From Spizellomyces punctatus DAOM BR117 (taxonomy: Eukaryota; Chytridiomycota; Chytridiomycetes; Spizellomycetales; Spizellomycetaceae), in NCBI RefSeq assembly GCF_000182565.1, contig NW_015971541.1:1001039-1065038 (forward strand): a stretch of 64,000 nucleotides of DNA, written 5' to 3'. The position numbers and the translations under genes were made by a program. Positions 1-11,018 of this stretch are shown here, one piece after another. The notes beneath the pieces are model-generated. The model searched no databases, was not told where the DNA came from, and saw nothing but the letters and a program-made list of their open reading frames with translations. Position 1 is the first letter of the stretch, and the number at the start of each line of letters is the position of its first letter.

Positions 1-1022
1 ATGTTTTCCTCTCCGAATGTCATTAAGCTGATATATCCTTGAACCTTAATGAATGTGTGCGTTATAGTGTATGCACTTTTCCCTAAACCCTCGCTCGTTT
101 GATACCCAAAATATGTAGTGTATGATGCTCGCATAAATTGTCTCCCACACTTACGAGATAAGCTTTTTGGGTTTGTACGGAAGAGCTTAATTACACGTCA
201 TTCGATAATGGAATATTCGATGGTGGAATTAATTGAACACCGCGTCCAATATTGAATACTATAAACGAGGCATCGACCCAGCGCCGTTTGTTAAGACTAT
301 GCGTTAAAATATTTTACGAAGACGGACGACGTGATGATCATGCTTCATATCCCTCGGTTGAAAATTTGGAGAGCTTTCAACCGTCCTTGGAGCCAGAGGA
401 TAATACATTCTCCATTAGTGGTGAGTAAGTATAGTGGTTTGGGGCAGTCCACGGCTTAACTATCCCAATTTACAACACCTGGTCTAGAAAGCTAGTGATT
501 GCCAATACAACTGTCAATGAGAAGCACCTGGTTCTTACAAGCTCAGCATCATATATGTCGTGAATTCCATGTTGGAAACATGTTACTATCACCCTAACAG
601 ATGTGGACATACTAAACATGACCACTTCTCTGTGCAGCGTCTAAAAGAGAGTAGATGGCGTATCATTCAAAGCTGTGTTCAAGAGTATTAACCAAAGAAA
701 TCTTGTCCCGTTCGCGTGCTGTAAACAAGGTCACTCAAAGCTGGACGCCTAGACTTCACTACCGGAAAAGCTTTCTTGTTGTCGCCCCGCATGTTTGCCA
801 AACAGACGACTTGTATTGCACTACCATATATATTAATAGTGACCCCACTGACATAAAAGTTCAAGGAAACAAATCTTTCCGAGCCCAGGCTTATGGACGC
901 ACAATTCTAATAATTAGTTTATACCAACAATGTACGGTCAACATATGTCCACCCTAGGCAATGCCTCCTATGCAGCCTCCCTCCTGGCTGTTACTTCAAT
1001 CTTTGGATTTTGCTCAATCTAA
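1..1022. other. Gene-free left flank
   Basis: I see no convincing gene in this AT-rich stretch. A 100-codon frame from an ATG at 655 has no recognisable domain and no supported splice partners, so I do not call it. The right end is the 3' flank of the ArfGAP gene, which is read leftward. Confidence 0.5.
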
Positions 1023-2929
1023 CTAAAAATCTTGCCACTCATCATCAGAGGTGCCCACTTGGGTGCGGGCGCGTGATGTGACGGAGCCGCTATCTCGTTG
1101 TATACCCGAATCAAGTGTCACAGCGGGTGTACTTGATACAGGAGTGGGGTTGTTGCCCGGTGACCACTCCGAGCTGGGTTTATCCCAATCGCTCCAGAGG
1201 TCGTCCCCTCCTTGACCGTCCCAGCTGTTGCGCAAAGCGCCGGTATCGTACCCGTCGGTCCCATATGTTGTTCCCTCTGGTCCAAATCCGCCCTGCTGTG
1301 CTGGGGTGTAGCCACCTGCTTGGTTGACGAGGTTCGTTGCAAAATTGAACCCTTTCTGCCCAGCTTCGGCCACCTATGAATGCCAGCCGTTAGCACAATG
1401 TAGGTTGACGTGCTTGCACAAGTTGGGTACTCACCCTATTGCCCAATGTTGAGACAGACCGCGTTATATTATCCTTGAAATTGGGATCCCGTACAGCCGT
1501 AGCGGTCGGTTGAATGACGTTTTCTGCCACCTACGAAACATGGGGATATGTACATAACGACGAGGTTGCTAACGATAAAATCCGGTCAAATGATACCTTT
1601 TGCCCAACCATTTCAGCCCCTGATACAGCCAGCTTCGCACCCTCTACCACCGTATTCCCTAGTACCCCTACCACGGAAGTCACAGTGGGTGCCAGGAAGC
1701 TCCATCCTTTTGACAATGCGGCAAGCGGGTCCTCCAAGAGATTAGCAGACCCGGGATTATTGGCTGGTGTATCTAGAATCCACGTGAATTAGTGCACAGC
1801 GAGAGGATAGCAGGTGCGTTGCAAACTCTACTAACAGTTGGTATTTCCGAAACCAGCATACCGCCCACCTTGGCTTGGTGGTAAATCTGCTGAGCGGTTA
1901 GAGTTCTCCTGGCCTTTACGCTGACAAAGGAGGAATAAGGTGCCTGACTAAAAACCGATGACCGCAGTCAGAACATTCTCTTACATAAAAATAATCTTCA
2001 TTCCTTGCTTTATCGGGAAGCGCCCCCGTAGTGGCGCTCTGCGTACCCGTATATCCCCCTGCCGAGCCCCCACTCCCCATGCTTCTCGGCACAACAGGCG
2101 ATCCATTAGTTCGCGGCGTTCCAGTCGGACGAGGAGAACTGGTGCTCGATCGCGGCGGCGCTGTCCATGTTCGACCTTCACACTCGGCAGCGAGCTAATA
2201 CAGGCAGTTGATGAAATAGATGTTTGGTTATAGAAGTAATAGTAGTAGGCACCTTTTCTTTATACTGCCGCGCAAATTCGCTGGATATAATCGTCGGCGG
2301 TTAGCTTGGCACCATAGGACACAAGGAAGACTGCCGTTCGAACCTCTGGTATTTATCCTAAAAAAACGATATACAAATATACCGGCTCAGACAAGCATCG
2401 AGCAAGATGCACAAATATTCTTTCTATCAACATACTTGAATGGTCATTCCCTCAGAATAATCTTGAATTGGTACGGCACATGAGCCACGTCATGTCAGGT
2501 TGCTTAATAAATCCACGCCAACCAACCTGGATGCGACTTGAAAAAGGCCAAGGCCTTTTTATTTCCACCGAGCTGCATCCTCCGGACCTGATCCTCACTC
2601 CACTTATCCATCGTCACTGACCGTACGAAACTCACATGAACGCCCTGCGCAAACCCGAAAAATTTAAGCATCGTCAGCGCAGGTACCGCCAGTAGCTCTC
2701 TCATGTGGCAACCCTCTTACCAAACTCCTATGTACGCCCGAACACTCCAAGCAGAAGAAAATGCCATAAGTCACGCTCGCCCATTGGGGATGATGTGCTC
2801 CTGAACACTGTAATCAGCATCCGTTGCTCCCCTTCATCAACGACAATTCCACTATATACCACAGTCAATGCATATCTTGTTATCCTCTCTGCGCTGTAGC
2901 TCCAATAATGTTTGTTTCAGAGGGTCCAT
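1023..2929 (-). CDS. GCS1: ADP-ribosylation factor GTPase-activating protein (ArfGAP1/Gcs1 type)
   Basis: Predicted to stimulate GTP hydrolysis on Arf GTPases at Golgi membranes during COPI vesicle cycling. Exon 1 (2860-2929) begins MDPLKQ and ends in the first zinc cysteine pair (CIDC). Exon 2 (2721-2800) gives [11 protein letters not shown] and the second pair (CLEC). Exon 3 (2527-2644) gives [15 protein letters not shown], the family signature containing the arginine finger region. Further exons read [14 protein letters not shown], then a Pro/Ser/Thr linker, then [14 protein letters not shown] and an ALSKGWSF segment, matching the lipid-packing-sensor and C-terminal regions of ArfGAP1. The protein ends in EWQDF. 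The exon between the HPG residues (about 2527) and DKYQ was not resolved and may be a microexon. Family assignment is firm; exact exon borders after the third exon are inferred. Confidence 0.85.
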
Positions 2930-3351
2930 AGTGCCTTGGGAAGAGATGTGAAATTGTACCTTCAACGAACATTTGGTTTTAGCGGCTATCCCAAGTCGGC
3001 GGTTGCGTAATCTCTTATCACGTGACAGTAATCGAGAGGGCCGATCGCGCTAAGGTCAGCGTTATGCTGGTTGACCTTTCCTCACCATTGAAAAACTATT
3101 TATCTCGAGTTCACTGTTCAAGCTGGCGATTACCCAGTACTTTTTAATCTCGAGCGCCATTTCTGATAGAAGCACCTAGTATCCGTACTTATCGAAAACT
3201 TGGAGAACCGGCATTCTGCTCTTGCGCAGCGCAGCATTCAAGAAACGCTGTAGGAGTCGATAACTCGGCTCCGAATGTACTTTAAGCCTGAAACCCCTCA
3301 TTTCCCCCACCAACCTCCCGGTCTCCAGCGCAGCGATCCATTTTTAAATCC
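2930..3351. promoter_or_regulatory. Divergent promoter region with E-box
   Basis: This 420-bp gap separates the ArfGAP gene (leftward) from the coiled-coil gene (rightward). It contains TCACGTGA-like sequence with the CACGTG core at 3019-3024. No coding exon is recognisable here. Confidence 0.4.
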
Positions 3352-4197
3352 ATGATGTCGTCCGCAGGACCCGATACCGAAGACCTATCAGAAACACAAA
3401 GTTCTGCACCAGCTCCTACATCCTCTGTTACTCGGTCATTGAAGAATATACGGCACATAGATAGAGAAGAGGGGGAAGGTGATTCCACACAGGTTGCGGA
3501 GATGGAGGGTGTAGCAACGCGCGCGCGTGGACTGAAAGTATGTTTTTTTGACGAATGGGGGTGTGGTAATGTGTATGAGATGTTTACCGGAAACTCAACT
3601 TAGCGTAAACAAGCACTACAAAATATGCCCAGCAAAAAGGCTAAACGAGGAGCAACAAAGGTAGTATCCTCTATTGCCTCTTCTCTATATTTAAAAGCCA
3701 ACTCATAGTTGGATCCCAAGAAATCAACAAAACAACCGCCAGGTGCTCGCGAAGCAATACTTGCTAAAGAACTCCGATGCTTCAGCAACGATACAAAAGA
3801 AGTCATGAAATGGAGCGTATGGATGCAACAGCTAGGGGAGCAAATTCGGCATATGGAGGTGCTAAACGTTTGTTTCACTGACACGATTATTTTTGATTGT
3901 AACATCCGCTGGCATCAGAAACGCTTCTCGACCATGTCATCGCAACATAGCAATACCCGCGACAACGCCACAAGAACTTTTCACAAGCGATCACAATCCC
4001 TAATTAAGGAGTTGGAGACACTCCAGACACGCACAGAGCAATTGTCGGACAAAATGAGACAGGACGTTATAGAACCGCTCGGGGAGTTGCAATCAGAGGA
4101 GAGAAGAGCAGATGGGGGAGGGAATGGTAATGGTAATGGACCAGGGAGATCGGGCGACTTGAGACGTAGAGGACAGGCTGTAAATAGTATACAATAG
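3352..4197 (+). CDS. Unrecognised coiled-coil protein with basic patch
   Basis: I do not recognise this protein. A consistent model has exon 1 at 3352-3537 (donor AAA|GTATGT), exon 2 at 3604-3660 and exon 3 from 3709, all joining in phase 0. The N-terminus is acidic and Ser/Thr-rich. Exons 1-2 then place a lysine/arginine cluster (RKQ..., KKAKRG) that could be a nuclear localisation signal. The C-terminal half is strongly helical and polar (FHKRSQSLIKELETLQTRTEQ), typical of a coiled coil, and the tail is Gly/Asn-rich. A 51-nt in-frame stretch (about 3868-3918) begins GTTTGT and ends CAG, so it could be a retained or spliced intron without changing frame. The architecture resembles small kinetochore, BLOC/BORC or nuclear scaffold subunits, but that is only an impression. 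Confidence 0.55.
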
Positions 4198-4680
4198 AGA
4201 ACACCCCGTACGTTGGTGTCAAAAGTGTTACATGCCCAAGTCATCAATGAGGCATAACCAGAAAGCGGTTACCCAGAACCAAGATCACGTCATGACATAG
4301 AAACTCATACGAATAATCTCTTCCCAAAGCTCCCCCATACACCTAGCTATACACCCAACACGGAACAAAGCGCATCCGCGAAACCAGAATGTCCTGCATC
4401 TACCGACCTCAGACCTCATCCGCGTCGTACACAGCCACAGCGTACTGGCAAAAGCATTAGAGCCCGGCCAACTGATAAAGACGCGTTTCTCTCCCACCGA
4501 CGATCAAAACATTTCCCAACCCCACCCTTACATGCCCACCAGCCCAAAGAGCAAACAGAACTGCTCGATTATCACCCCGCAACGCACATTCTTAGCAGGT
4601 ACGCGACCACCTGGCGCACTAATCCCGATATGGACGATACCCAACTGGCCAAGCCAATTACCTGCCCGACAGACACCACA
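4198..4680. other. Convergent 3' intergenic region
   Basis: This stretch lies between the 3' ends of the coiled-coil gene and casein kinase 1. It is C-rich on the plus strand. Short open frames here have no recognisable content. Confidence 0.4.
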
Positions 4681-6713
4681 TCAGAAACCTCGCCCCGCCC
4701 CGCCACTGGGTTTTCTTGCTTGTTGTCCAGCAGCGCTTCCACCTTGCATACTCACACCAGGAGTCGCCACCCGTGAACTATTCCGGGTCATGGCCGGATC
4801 ACCGTAACCATATTGGGCGTTACCGTGTCCTGGACTTCCGGCTTGGTAATAGTTAGGGTAGGCGTACTGTTGCTGTCCCGTGTAGGGGGCACCCGCAGCG
4901 TTTGAACCATAATTTGTTGCTGCGGTCGTAGCGGGACGCTGGGCGCTTCCGGTTGTTGCCGCTGGTCGGCGAGCAGAAGCAGCGGCGGGTTGGACAGCAG
5001 GGCGAGCTTTCTCGCGGGACGAATGGTGGTGTCTTTCAACGAGGTACATCAATATAACATCATCACATTACTAATCCACAGGTCAAATTCTTACCTGTCG
5101 TCACCACCTTCTTCGGTCTTGACTTCTCGTCCAGAGGCATCCCTTCCTTCTTGCTTCATAAAGAAAAGCAATATTGTTAGCGAGGAGACCATGGATGGTT
5201 TCGCAAATGGCTCAGCCTTCAATGGACTTCGACCTACTTGGTATTTTACAACTGTCCAGTCGAAGACGTAGTCGTAATGGTATCCTTCACGAATAAAAAG
5301 ATCTCGGAAAAGTTTCCGCAAGTAACTGTAGTCAGGTTTGTCGTCAAAGCGTAACGAGCGTGTGTAGTTGAGATACACGGAGAACTCATTGGGGAAACCT
5401 CTGCAGATTATGGGATGAGCTAAAATAACGGCGAGCGGAACGTGGACCCACCGAACCTACCTGCACAGAACTTCTGTTGGGGTCGTCATCTTTTTTTCCA
5501 TAATTCTGTCGTATTTTTGCTTCTTCGTGGCAGCCTTCAAGCCTTGCCATGGTAGTGCTCCTCGACAGAAATACATGAGGACATAACCGAGCGACTCTAA
5601 ATCATCACGCCTCGATTGTTCTGCGCAAAAACCATCAGTCAACTAAACCGGCGAGTATTCGCTGTGGCCTAAGAACGCGGTGGCTTACCAACTCCCAGGT
5701 GAGTATTAATACTCGCATAACGGGCCGTCCCTGTGAGATTTTTGTTTTCTTTATAGGGGATATGTAGGTGTGTCTTTGGATCCCGGTACTTCTTTGCCAG
5801 ACCGAAATCAATCACATTGACTTGGTTTCCACGCTTCCCCAAGCCCATCAAGAAATTATCCGGCTTGATATCCCGGTGTATAAAATTTTTGGAGTGGATG
5901 TACTCAATGCGGGAGATCTGGTCGAAAATGAGATCAAAATTCAGAGAACGGGAGGGTTGCAAAAGTATCATGAATACGCACCAACTGATCCGCAAGCAGT
6001 AGAACAGTTTTTAATGTGAATTTCCGACCGCAGAAGTTGAACAAATCTTCCAGACTGGGCCCCAGCAAGTCAATAACCATGCAGTTATAGTCGCACTCTA
6101 TCCCGAACCAGCGCACGAAAGGAATTCCAACTGAAAGAAGTAATTGGTCAACCATGCTGCGCTAGTTCAATCGACATAATTAAGGAAGTGTCAAACTTAC
6201 CGCCTCCTGCTAAACTTTTGTACACCTTTGATTCATACTCTAATTGCGGATGCTTCGCCTTTACAGATTCCAATTTGATGGCAACCTCCTCCCCATTGAT
6301 GATGTTCGTACCTGGTAAGAGAAAGGAACAGGTGATGGAGTCAGTCATCCTGCTGCAACGAAGAAGGCACGACGGATTGGGTGCCGCACGGAATTATCTC
6401 CATCAATTTGTCAATTTGACTCGCGCGAAGAGAAGTGATGAAAGCATGCGCTTTGACCTCCAAGTCTGCTTCCTGCCAATCAAACGCATGTGATTGGACT
6501 CCTCAGAAGGTAGACCTCGCTCCATGGAGTTCCCATCCTCTCTCATCAAGTGACATCAACCAACGTCATCCATAAACAAGTACCTAAGTAGATATCACCA
6601 AAGCTTCCACTTCCGATCTTTCTTCCAATCCTGAATTTGTTGCCGACTCGAAGGTCCATCAATGCATGGGGAGGGCCCTGAGCTGACGACCCAGAGCCTT
6701 GCTGAGCCTGCAT
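4681..6713 (-). CDS. HRR25: Casein kinase 1 delta/epsilon type (Hrr25-like) Ser/Thr kinase
   Basis: A CK1-family protein kinase acting in DNA repair signalling, vesicle traffic and ribosome biogenesis in other fungi. Exons: 6584-6713, 6201-6311, 5982-6130, 5689-5917, 5461-5620, one from 5400 leftward, and the last 4681-5032; junction phases agree through 5400. Visible motifs in order are the glycine loop [11 protein letters not shown], the catalytic lysine in VAIKLES, the catalytic loop [10 protein letters not shown], the metal-binding DFGLAKKY (CK1 has DFG here), and the CK1 signature SINTHLG with EQSRRDDLE. The kinase domain ends at [10 protein letters not shown]. The roughly 120-residue tail is Ala/Pro/Gln/Tyr-rich, typical of CK1 delta regulatory tails. 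A short extension ([10 protein letters not shown]) precedes MDLRVGNKF, which could be an alternative start. The exact splice at the start of the tail is uncertain. Confidence 0.93.
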
Positions 6714-7325
6714 TTTGGGTTGTAAAAGGGATGCGAGAACCTGATGGGCAAAGCGTAACCGCCGAGGCTATATATCTAAAGAAAGGGCGAGATGAAATGA
6801 TATTGCATCATTAGATTCCCAAATCATCGAGCACGGCAAACTATGCACCTTTCTTGGCTAACAAGAAAGGGGGTCGCGCCACCTACCCCGCAATGGTGGG
6901 ATGTGCGCCAGGAAGTGGGATGTGCCTGGCAAGACAGCGAGCACAGTTCTCTGTCTCTAACGCCGAGAAATGTAAAATGTTTCTGCCGTCGCGTCCTCCA
7001 AAGATTGGGTCTTTGCTTCCAATGGGGGGTGGTTCGTCAGGTGGGTTGCCCTGCTTCCCACTGTGCGCCGCTTTCAATTTCACCCCCCCAGCCAAACAAA
7101 GTGTGTGACAGTAGAGTCACGTGTATTTATCACGTGTACAAGGTGACAGGTCCAGCGTCATCCTTGGAGTTTCCAACTTGTAAAACAAGGTTTGCAAACG
7201 ACTGCTGAACTTGGAATTGATTTGCGATAGATCTTGGCTGTTCATTGGCGGAAGGCTGCCTAATGTGAATATTTGTTTGTATCAGCTACAGTCTCATAAT
7301 AATAAATAGTGTTATAACATCTGAC
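6714..7325. promoter_or_regulatory. Divergent promoter region with paired E-boxes
   Basis: Gap between casein kinase 1 (leftward) and the PP2C gene (rightward). Two CACGTG cores lie at 7118-7123 and 7131-7136, 13 bp apart start to start, both in GTCACGTGT or TCACGTGT context. No coding content is recognised. Confidence 0.4.
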
Positions 7326-8713
7326 ATGTCCTACTGCAAGCAGTTCTCCAAGGCTTTTCTGTGAAGGGGGTCCATATGGCTCACAAGTCCGGCTTGTGCA
7401 TGGGCTTGCTGGCTGCGTTGCGTAATAATTCTGTGACTACTCTTACCTAGGATGAATTGAAATTGAGCCAAACTGCCTGTAATTTGGTGAAATCTATTTT
7501 ACGGATGCTGGAAGGCAACCAGTCTAACGCTGAAGGCAAGGACAAAATCACAGTCATTGATGCCGGCGCTGCTTCGGTGAGCAAGGACTAGAAGAGTTGT
7601 GCAGAAAATCAATTATATCAGACAGGTTTCGACTCCCTCTAATTCCAGGTGCAAGGCCGTCGTCCACATCAAGAAGACCGGTATACTATTATCCCGCCCA
7701 CAGCTGTCCCTGGCTCCCAGCGCAAGGTGGCATTTTATGCGATCTTTGACGGACAGTAAGCTGGTTTCGATGACATTATATGATCCGCGTGTATCTAGCA
7801 GATTACTGATATCCCCATAAAGTGGCGGCACAACGGCTGCAGAACATGCTCGCACCCATCTGCACAGAATTCTAGCTCTCCTTCCCGAATTTCAAAAGGG
7901 AAAGTACGAAGAAGCTATCCGCATAGCGTTCCGTAGAGAGGATGAAGAGCTTTTCAATACCCTCGTCTTAGAAAGGGGCCAAAAGAAGGGTGGTACAACT
8001 GCCGTCATCTCCATTGTCGATGTGACAGCAGCGCTTCTTGTCGTTGGAAATCTGGGCGACGCTCGGGCAGTTTTAGGTATTTTAGATGATAGGAAGCATT
8101 CCGGGTATAGAGCGGTGAGTACGGGATCTTCATGCTGATGAGTGGACTTGGAGCTCAACATTGGTCATGTAGGAACGGTTAACAAAGGATCATAAGCCCA
8201 CTGAACCAGAAGAAATGGCAAGAATTGCGGAGGTTGGAGGAGAAGTCAATCCTGCCTCTGGGAGAATTGGTAGGATCGTAGCACTCGGTATCCAAATTTC
8301 ACCATACTGACAGTCTGCAATCTCTTTCAGGAGCCGTAAATATATCTCGCGCATTGGGAGATTTCCGATACAAGCTGCCTCTGACTCGGACTGATCAGAA
8401 CGATCCCCTTGTGTCTGAAGCTGTCCGTCCAGGGGCCAACGTCAAAGACGATTTCGTGTCCGTTGAGCCACACATCACGAGTAAACACCTTGACCCAGCA
8501 GTACATCATTTGCTCGTGCTGGCTAGCGATGGAGTGTGGAATGAAATGAAAGATCAAACTGTCATTGATCTCGTTGCCGCTGGAAGGCAGAAAGGATGGG
8601 ACGCACATACAATTGCAAAAGCGATTGTGAAAACTACAGAGAAAAACCTGTACAGCGATAATGCAACGTGTATCGTGGTGATTTTTGGGAAGCCGAGGCC
8701 AGTGGAGGAGTGA
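7326..8713 (+). CDS. PP2C-family protein phosphatase
   Basis: A metal-dependent Ser/Thr phosphatase. Supported exons are 7649-7755 (RRPHQEDRYTIIP and FYAIFDG), 7823-8114 (HGGTTAAEHA, then GGTTAVISIVD and GNLGDARAVL), 8173-8287 (TKDHKPTEPEEMARI and GGEVNP) and 8331-8713 (NISRALGDFRYK, LLVLASDGVWNEM, SDNATCIVVIFG). These are the standard PP2C motifs, including the metal-binding aspartates in ED, DGHGG, DG and DN. An upstream exon ending at 7576 (ITVIDAGAAS) joins in phase. The 5' end is uncertain: starting at ATG 7326 needs one long intron of about 100 nt with a weak acceptor; an ATG at 7507 inside the upstream exon is an alternative. Substrate and location cannot be told from sequence; no clear signal peptide is visible. 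Confidence 0.85.
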
Positions 8714-9510
8714 GAATGACGGAAGCCTGCAGTCCTCTTTTGTCAAAATGCGCAAGTATATAGTGTGCTAGTTCCTGCGGCATTGCGGTCATTTGAATAA
8801 ACCCCATGATCATGAAGATGAACATGCAAACCTGTTCACTTGTCGTGATGGCTGCAATTACTGCCCTTGCGGCGATCCAATGACTGGACATTCTCCTCCT
8901 GTAGCACATGTTTTTCTATATAAACCCACTTTCTCTCTCTTTTCCTTTTGATCTTTATCCTCGACTATCAGGAAGAAATCTTAGGAAGGATGCCGATCTG
9001 GTGCTGAGGACCTTCACTTTCCAAATGACCCCAACAATCAGCAAACATTGCCTTTCAATGCTGCCGCCGTGATCACAAGTATGTCTTAATAGAATCTTTC
9101 CATACTTATTATCCAGTCTAATCCTGGTTTCCGAGTATCCAAATATCCTAGAACTGACAAACTCTGTCGTGGTAGCCGGAGCACTCGTAGGAATCCTCTC
9201 ACGGTGCTGAGTGCAAGGTTACCCAGTTGACCGACTGTAATGTATTGCATGCGTAACTAAGCCCATTAGTTGTGGTTAACTGTATCCAGGCTGGTTGTCA
9301 CTAGACCAAAGGTGTTCATTCTTCGCTGGGGCCAATACACTATCGAGTTCCTTGCTGCCTCGAACGCACTGGGATCGGAGAATCATGATTACGTGATAGA
9401 AGGTGGTTGCAGCCATGAGTCACGTGCCCTGACCAGAAGAAAACCATAGTTTGGAGCTAGTGGTGGGCAACTGGGCATTTGGCACATTACCTTGGCTTAT
9501 TCGACCCACC
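8714..9510. other. Intergenic region with TATA-like site and bZIP/E-box composite
   Basis: Nothing here is firmly coding. TATATAAA occurs at 8917-8924 and is followed by a pyrimidine-rich stretch, so a small transcript may start near 8950. A short split reading frame (9009-9071 joined to about 9151-9210) is described under findings. The right end is the eIF3h promoter. Confidence 0.35.
9416..9426. promoter_or_regulatory. Overlapping TGAGTCA and CACGTG sites, eIF3h promoter
   Basis: TGAGTCA (9416-9422) is a Gcn4/AP-1-type bZIP half-site pair, and CACGTG (9421-9426) is a bHLH E-box. They share two bases and sit 85-95 bp before the eIF3h start codon. Function is inferred from motif identity only. 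Confidence 0.45.
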
Positions 9511-10743
9511 ATGGCCAGTAAAACAAACAATGCCACTGCAGTCCGCAAGGAGGCTTATGAAGGACTGGTCAATCTAGAAGGTATCGATCCCGGCCTTCTC
9601 GAGTCGAAGCCACTTCATGAAGTTCAGCTCGATGCTTTGGTTGTCCTCAAGATCTTGAAGCACTGTCGAGAATACGCTCCTGTGACCGCCACTGGACAGC
9701 TTCTGGGAATAGACGTTACTGGAACGCTTGAAGTTACCAACTGCTTCCCCTTCACATCAAAGTCACATGAAGACGAGGGGCAAGATGAGATGGACGGGGC
9801 CGAGTACCAACTGCAAATGTTGAGATGTTTGCGCAAACTCAACTATGATGCGAACACTGTTGGATGGTACCAATCGACATACCTGGGCTCTTTCTGGAAC
9901 CAGTCCTTGATTGAGACCCAGTACAATTACCAGAAGACGTTCGCTCAGAGTGTTGTCATTGTGTATGATCCTACTCGCACCACTCAGGTAAAGACATCTA
10001 TATAACAATAAGATGTCCATCGGTTCACAGTCGCTAAACCTTTCATGTGCTTGCGCTAATAGGGGAATCTCTGCTTGCGCGCCCTCCGACTGTGTGACGG
10101 GTTCATGGAGTTGTACCAGAACCGCAAGTTCACAATGGAAAGCCTCATTCACAACAAGCTCACTCCCACATCGATTTTCCAGTCGCTCCCTATCAAGATT
10201 CGCAATTCGCATCTTCTCACTGCCCTCCTCCACGAGCTCGACGAACAGATATCCTTCCCGCCGTCTCTCGAAAACTCCCTAAGCTTGCCTTCCTCCACCT
10301 ACACTCCCCGCATCCCAACGAACATATCTCCGTTCTCCCCTAATTTGGATAAACTTGAGCTGGGTCTGGAAAGTTATTTGGAAAAGCATTTGGAATACCT
10401 TGGAGAAACTGTTGAGGAGCATGGACAGGAACAATGGAGGTGGCAAGGCTGGCAGCGAAACCTGCAGAAAGAACAGCAGCGGTTGCAACAGACTATCAGC
10501 AAGCGGAGGTTGGAGAACTCCTCGCGTGCGGCGCAAGGTCTCCCGCCAGCGTACACGGAAGAGGACCTTCAACCCACAAGTCAGACCTTGACAAAGATAC
10601 TAGCGAACGAGCCTAGCCGCTTGGAGAGCTTGATCATTACCAACCAGATTGATACGTATTGTAAACAAGTAACTCAATTCGCTGGACCAGGATTGACAAA
10701 GATGTTCATGACCAAAGGTGTAAGGGTGGAGGGAAAGGAATAG
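9511..10743 (+). CDS. EIF3H: Translation initiation factor eIF3 subunit h
   Basis: A subunit of the eIF3 scaffold that recruits the 43S complex to mRNA. Two exons, 9511-9987 and 10063-10743, join TQ|GNLCLRALRLCDGFM in phase and encode about 385 residues. The N-terminal half is an MPN domain: VQLDALVVLKILKHC, TGQLLGIDVTG, NCFPFTS, and VGWYQSTYLGSF. The metalloprotease JAMM residues are replaced, as in eIF3h generally. The C-terminal half carries the eIF3h helical region including SLIHNKL, SLPIKIRNS and LDKLELGLESYLEKH. The start is chosen at ATG 9511 because it has a good ACCATGG context and family-like alignment; the frame is open upstream without an ATG. The subunit is present in filamentous fungi and basal fungi but missing from Saccharomyces. 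Confidence 0.93.
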
Positions 10744-10867
10744 CTAGGTTACTACAGCCATGTAAAGTTGGACTGTCTGTCTAGCACAAACGTAGGCCAA
10801 CATGTTTGACGACTTTATCTAGAGAAGTTTTGTACAAAATAGCGTATATGCTCCTTCACTTGCAAGG

Positions 10868-10873
10868 CACGTG
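10868..10873. promoter_or_regulatory. CACGTG E-box upstream of CTK3
   Basis: GGCACGTGATG lies about 150 bp before the CTK3 start codon in the 275-bp gap after eIF3h. It matches the E-box seen in several other promoters of this window. Confidence 0.35.
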
Positions 10874-11018
10874 ATGTACATCTTGATAAACCACTTGAAG
10901 TGTTGATGTTTTTCGCCAGTGATCTACATTGCCAGCATACCAATCTTCGGGTCTAATTTTCTATTAGATACAGCACGTTTGCGACTTTGGTTTCCTTTCC
11001 CTCGTTCTACTACTTGGA

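Noticed and set aside
655-957. 100-codon frame with an ATG at the left end
   Set aside because: No domain, no splice partners and length compatible with chance.
2335-2360. GGTTCGAA-like sequence suggesting a tRNA T-arm
   Set aside because: It lies at an exon/intron border of the ArfGAP gene and no acceptor stem or anticodon arm could be folded around it.
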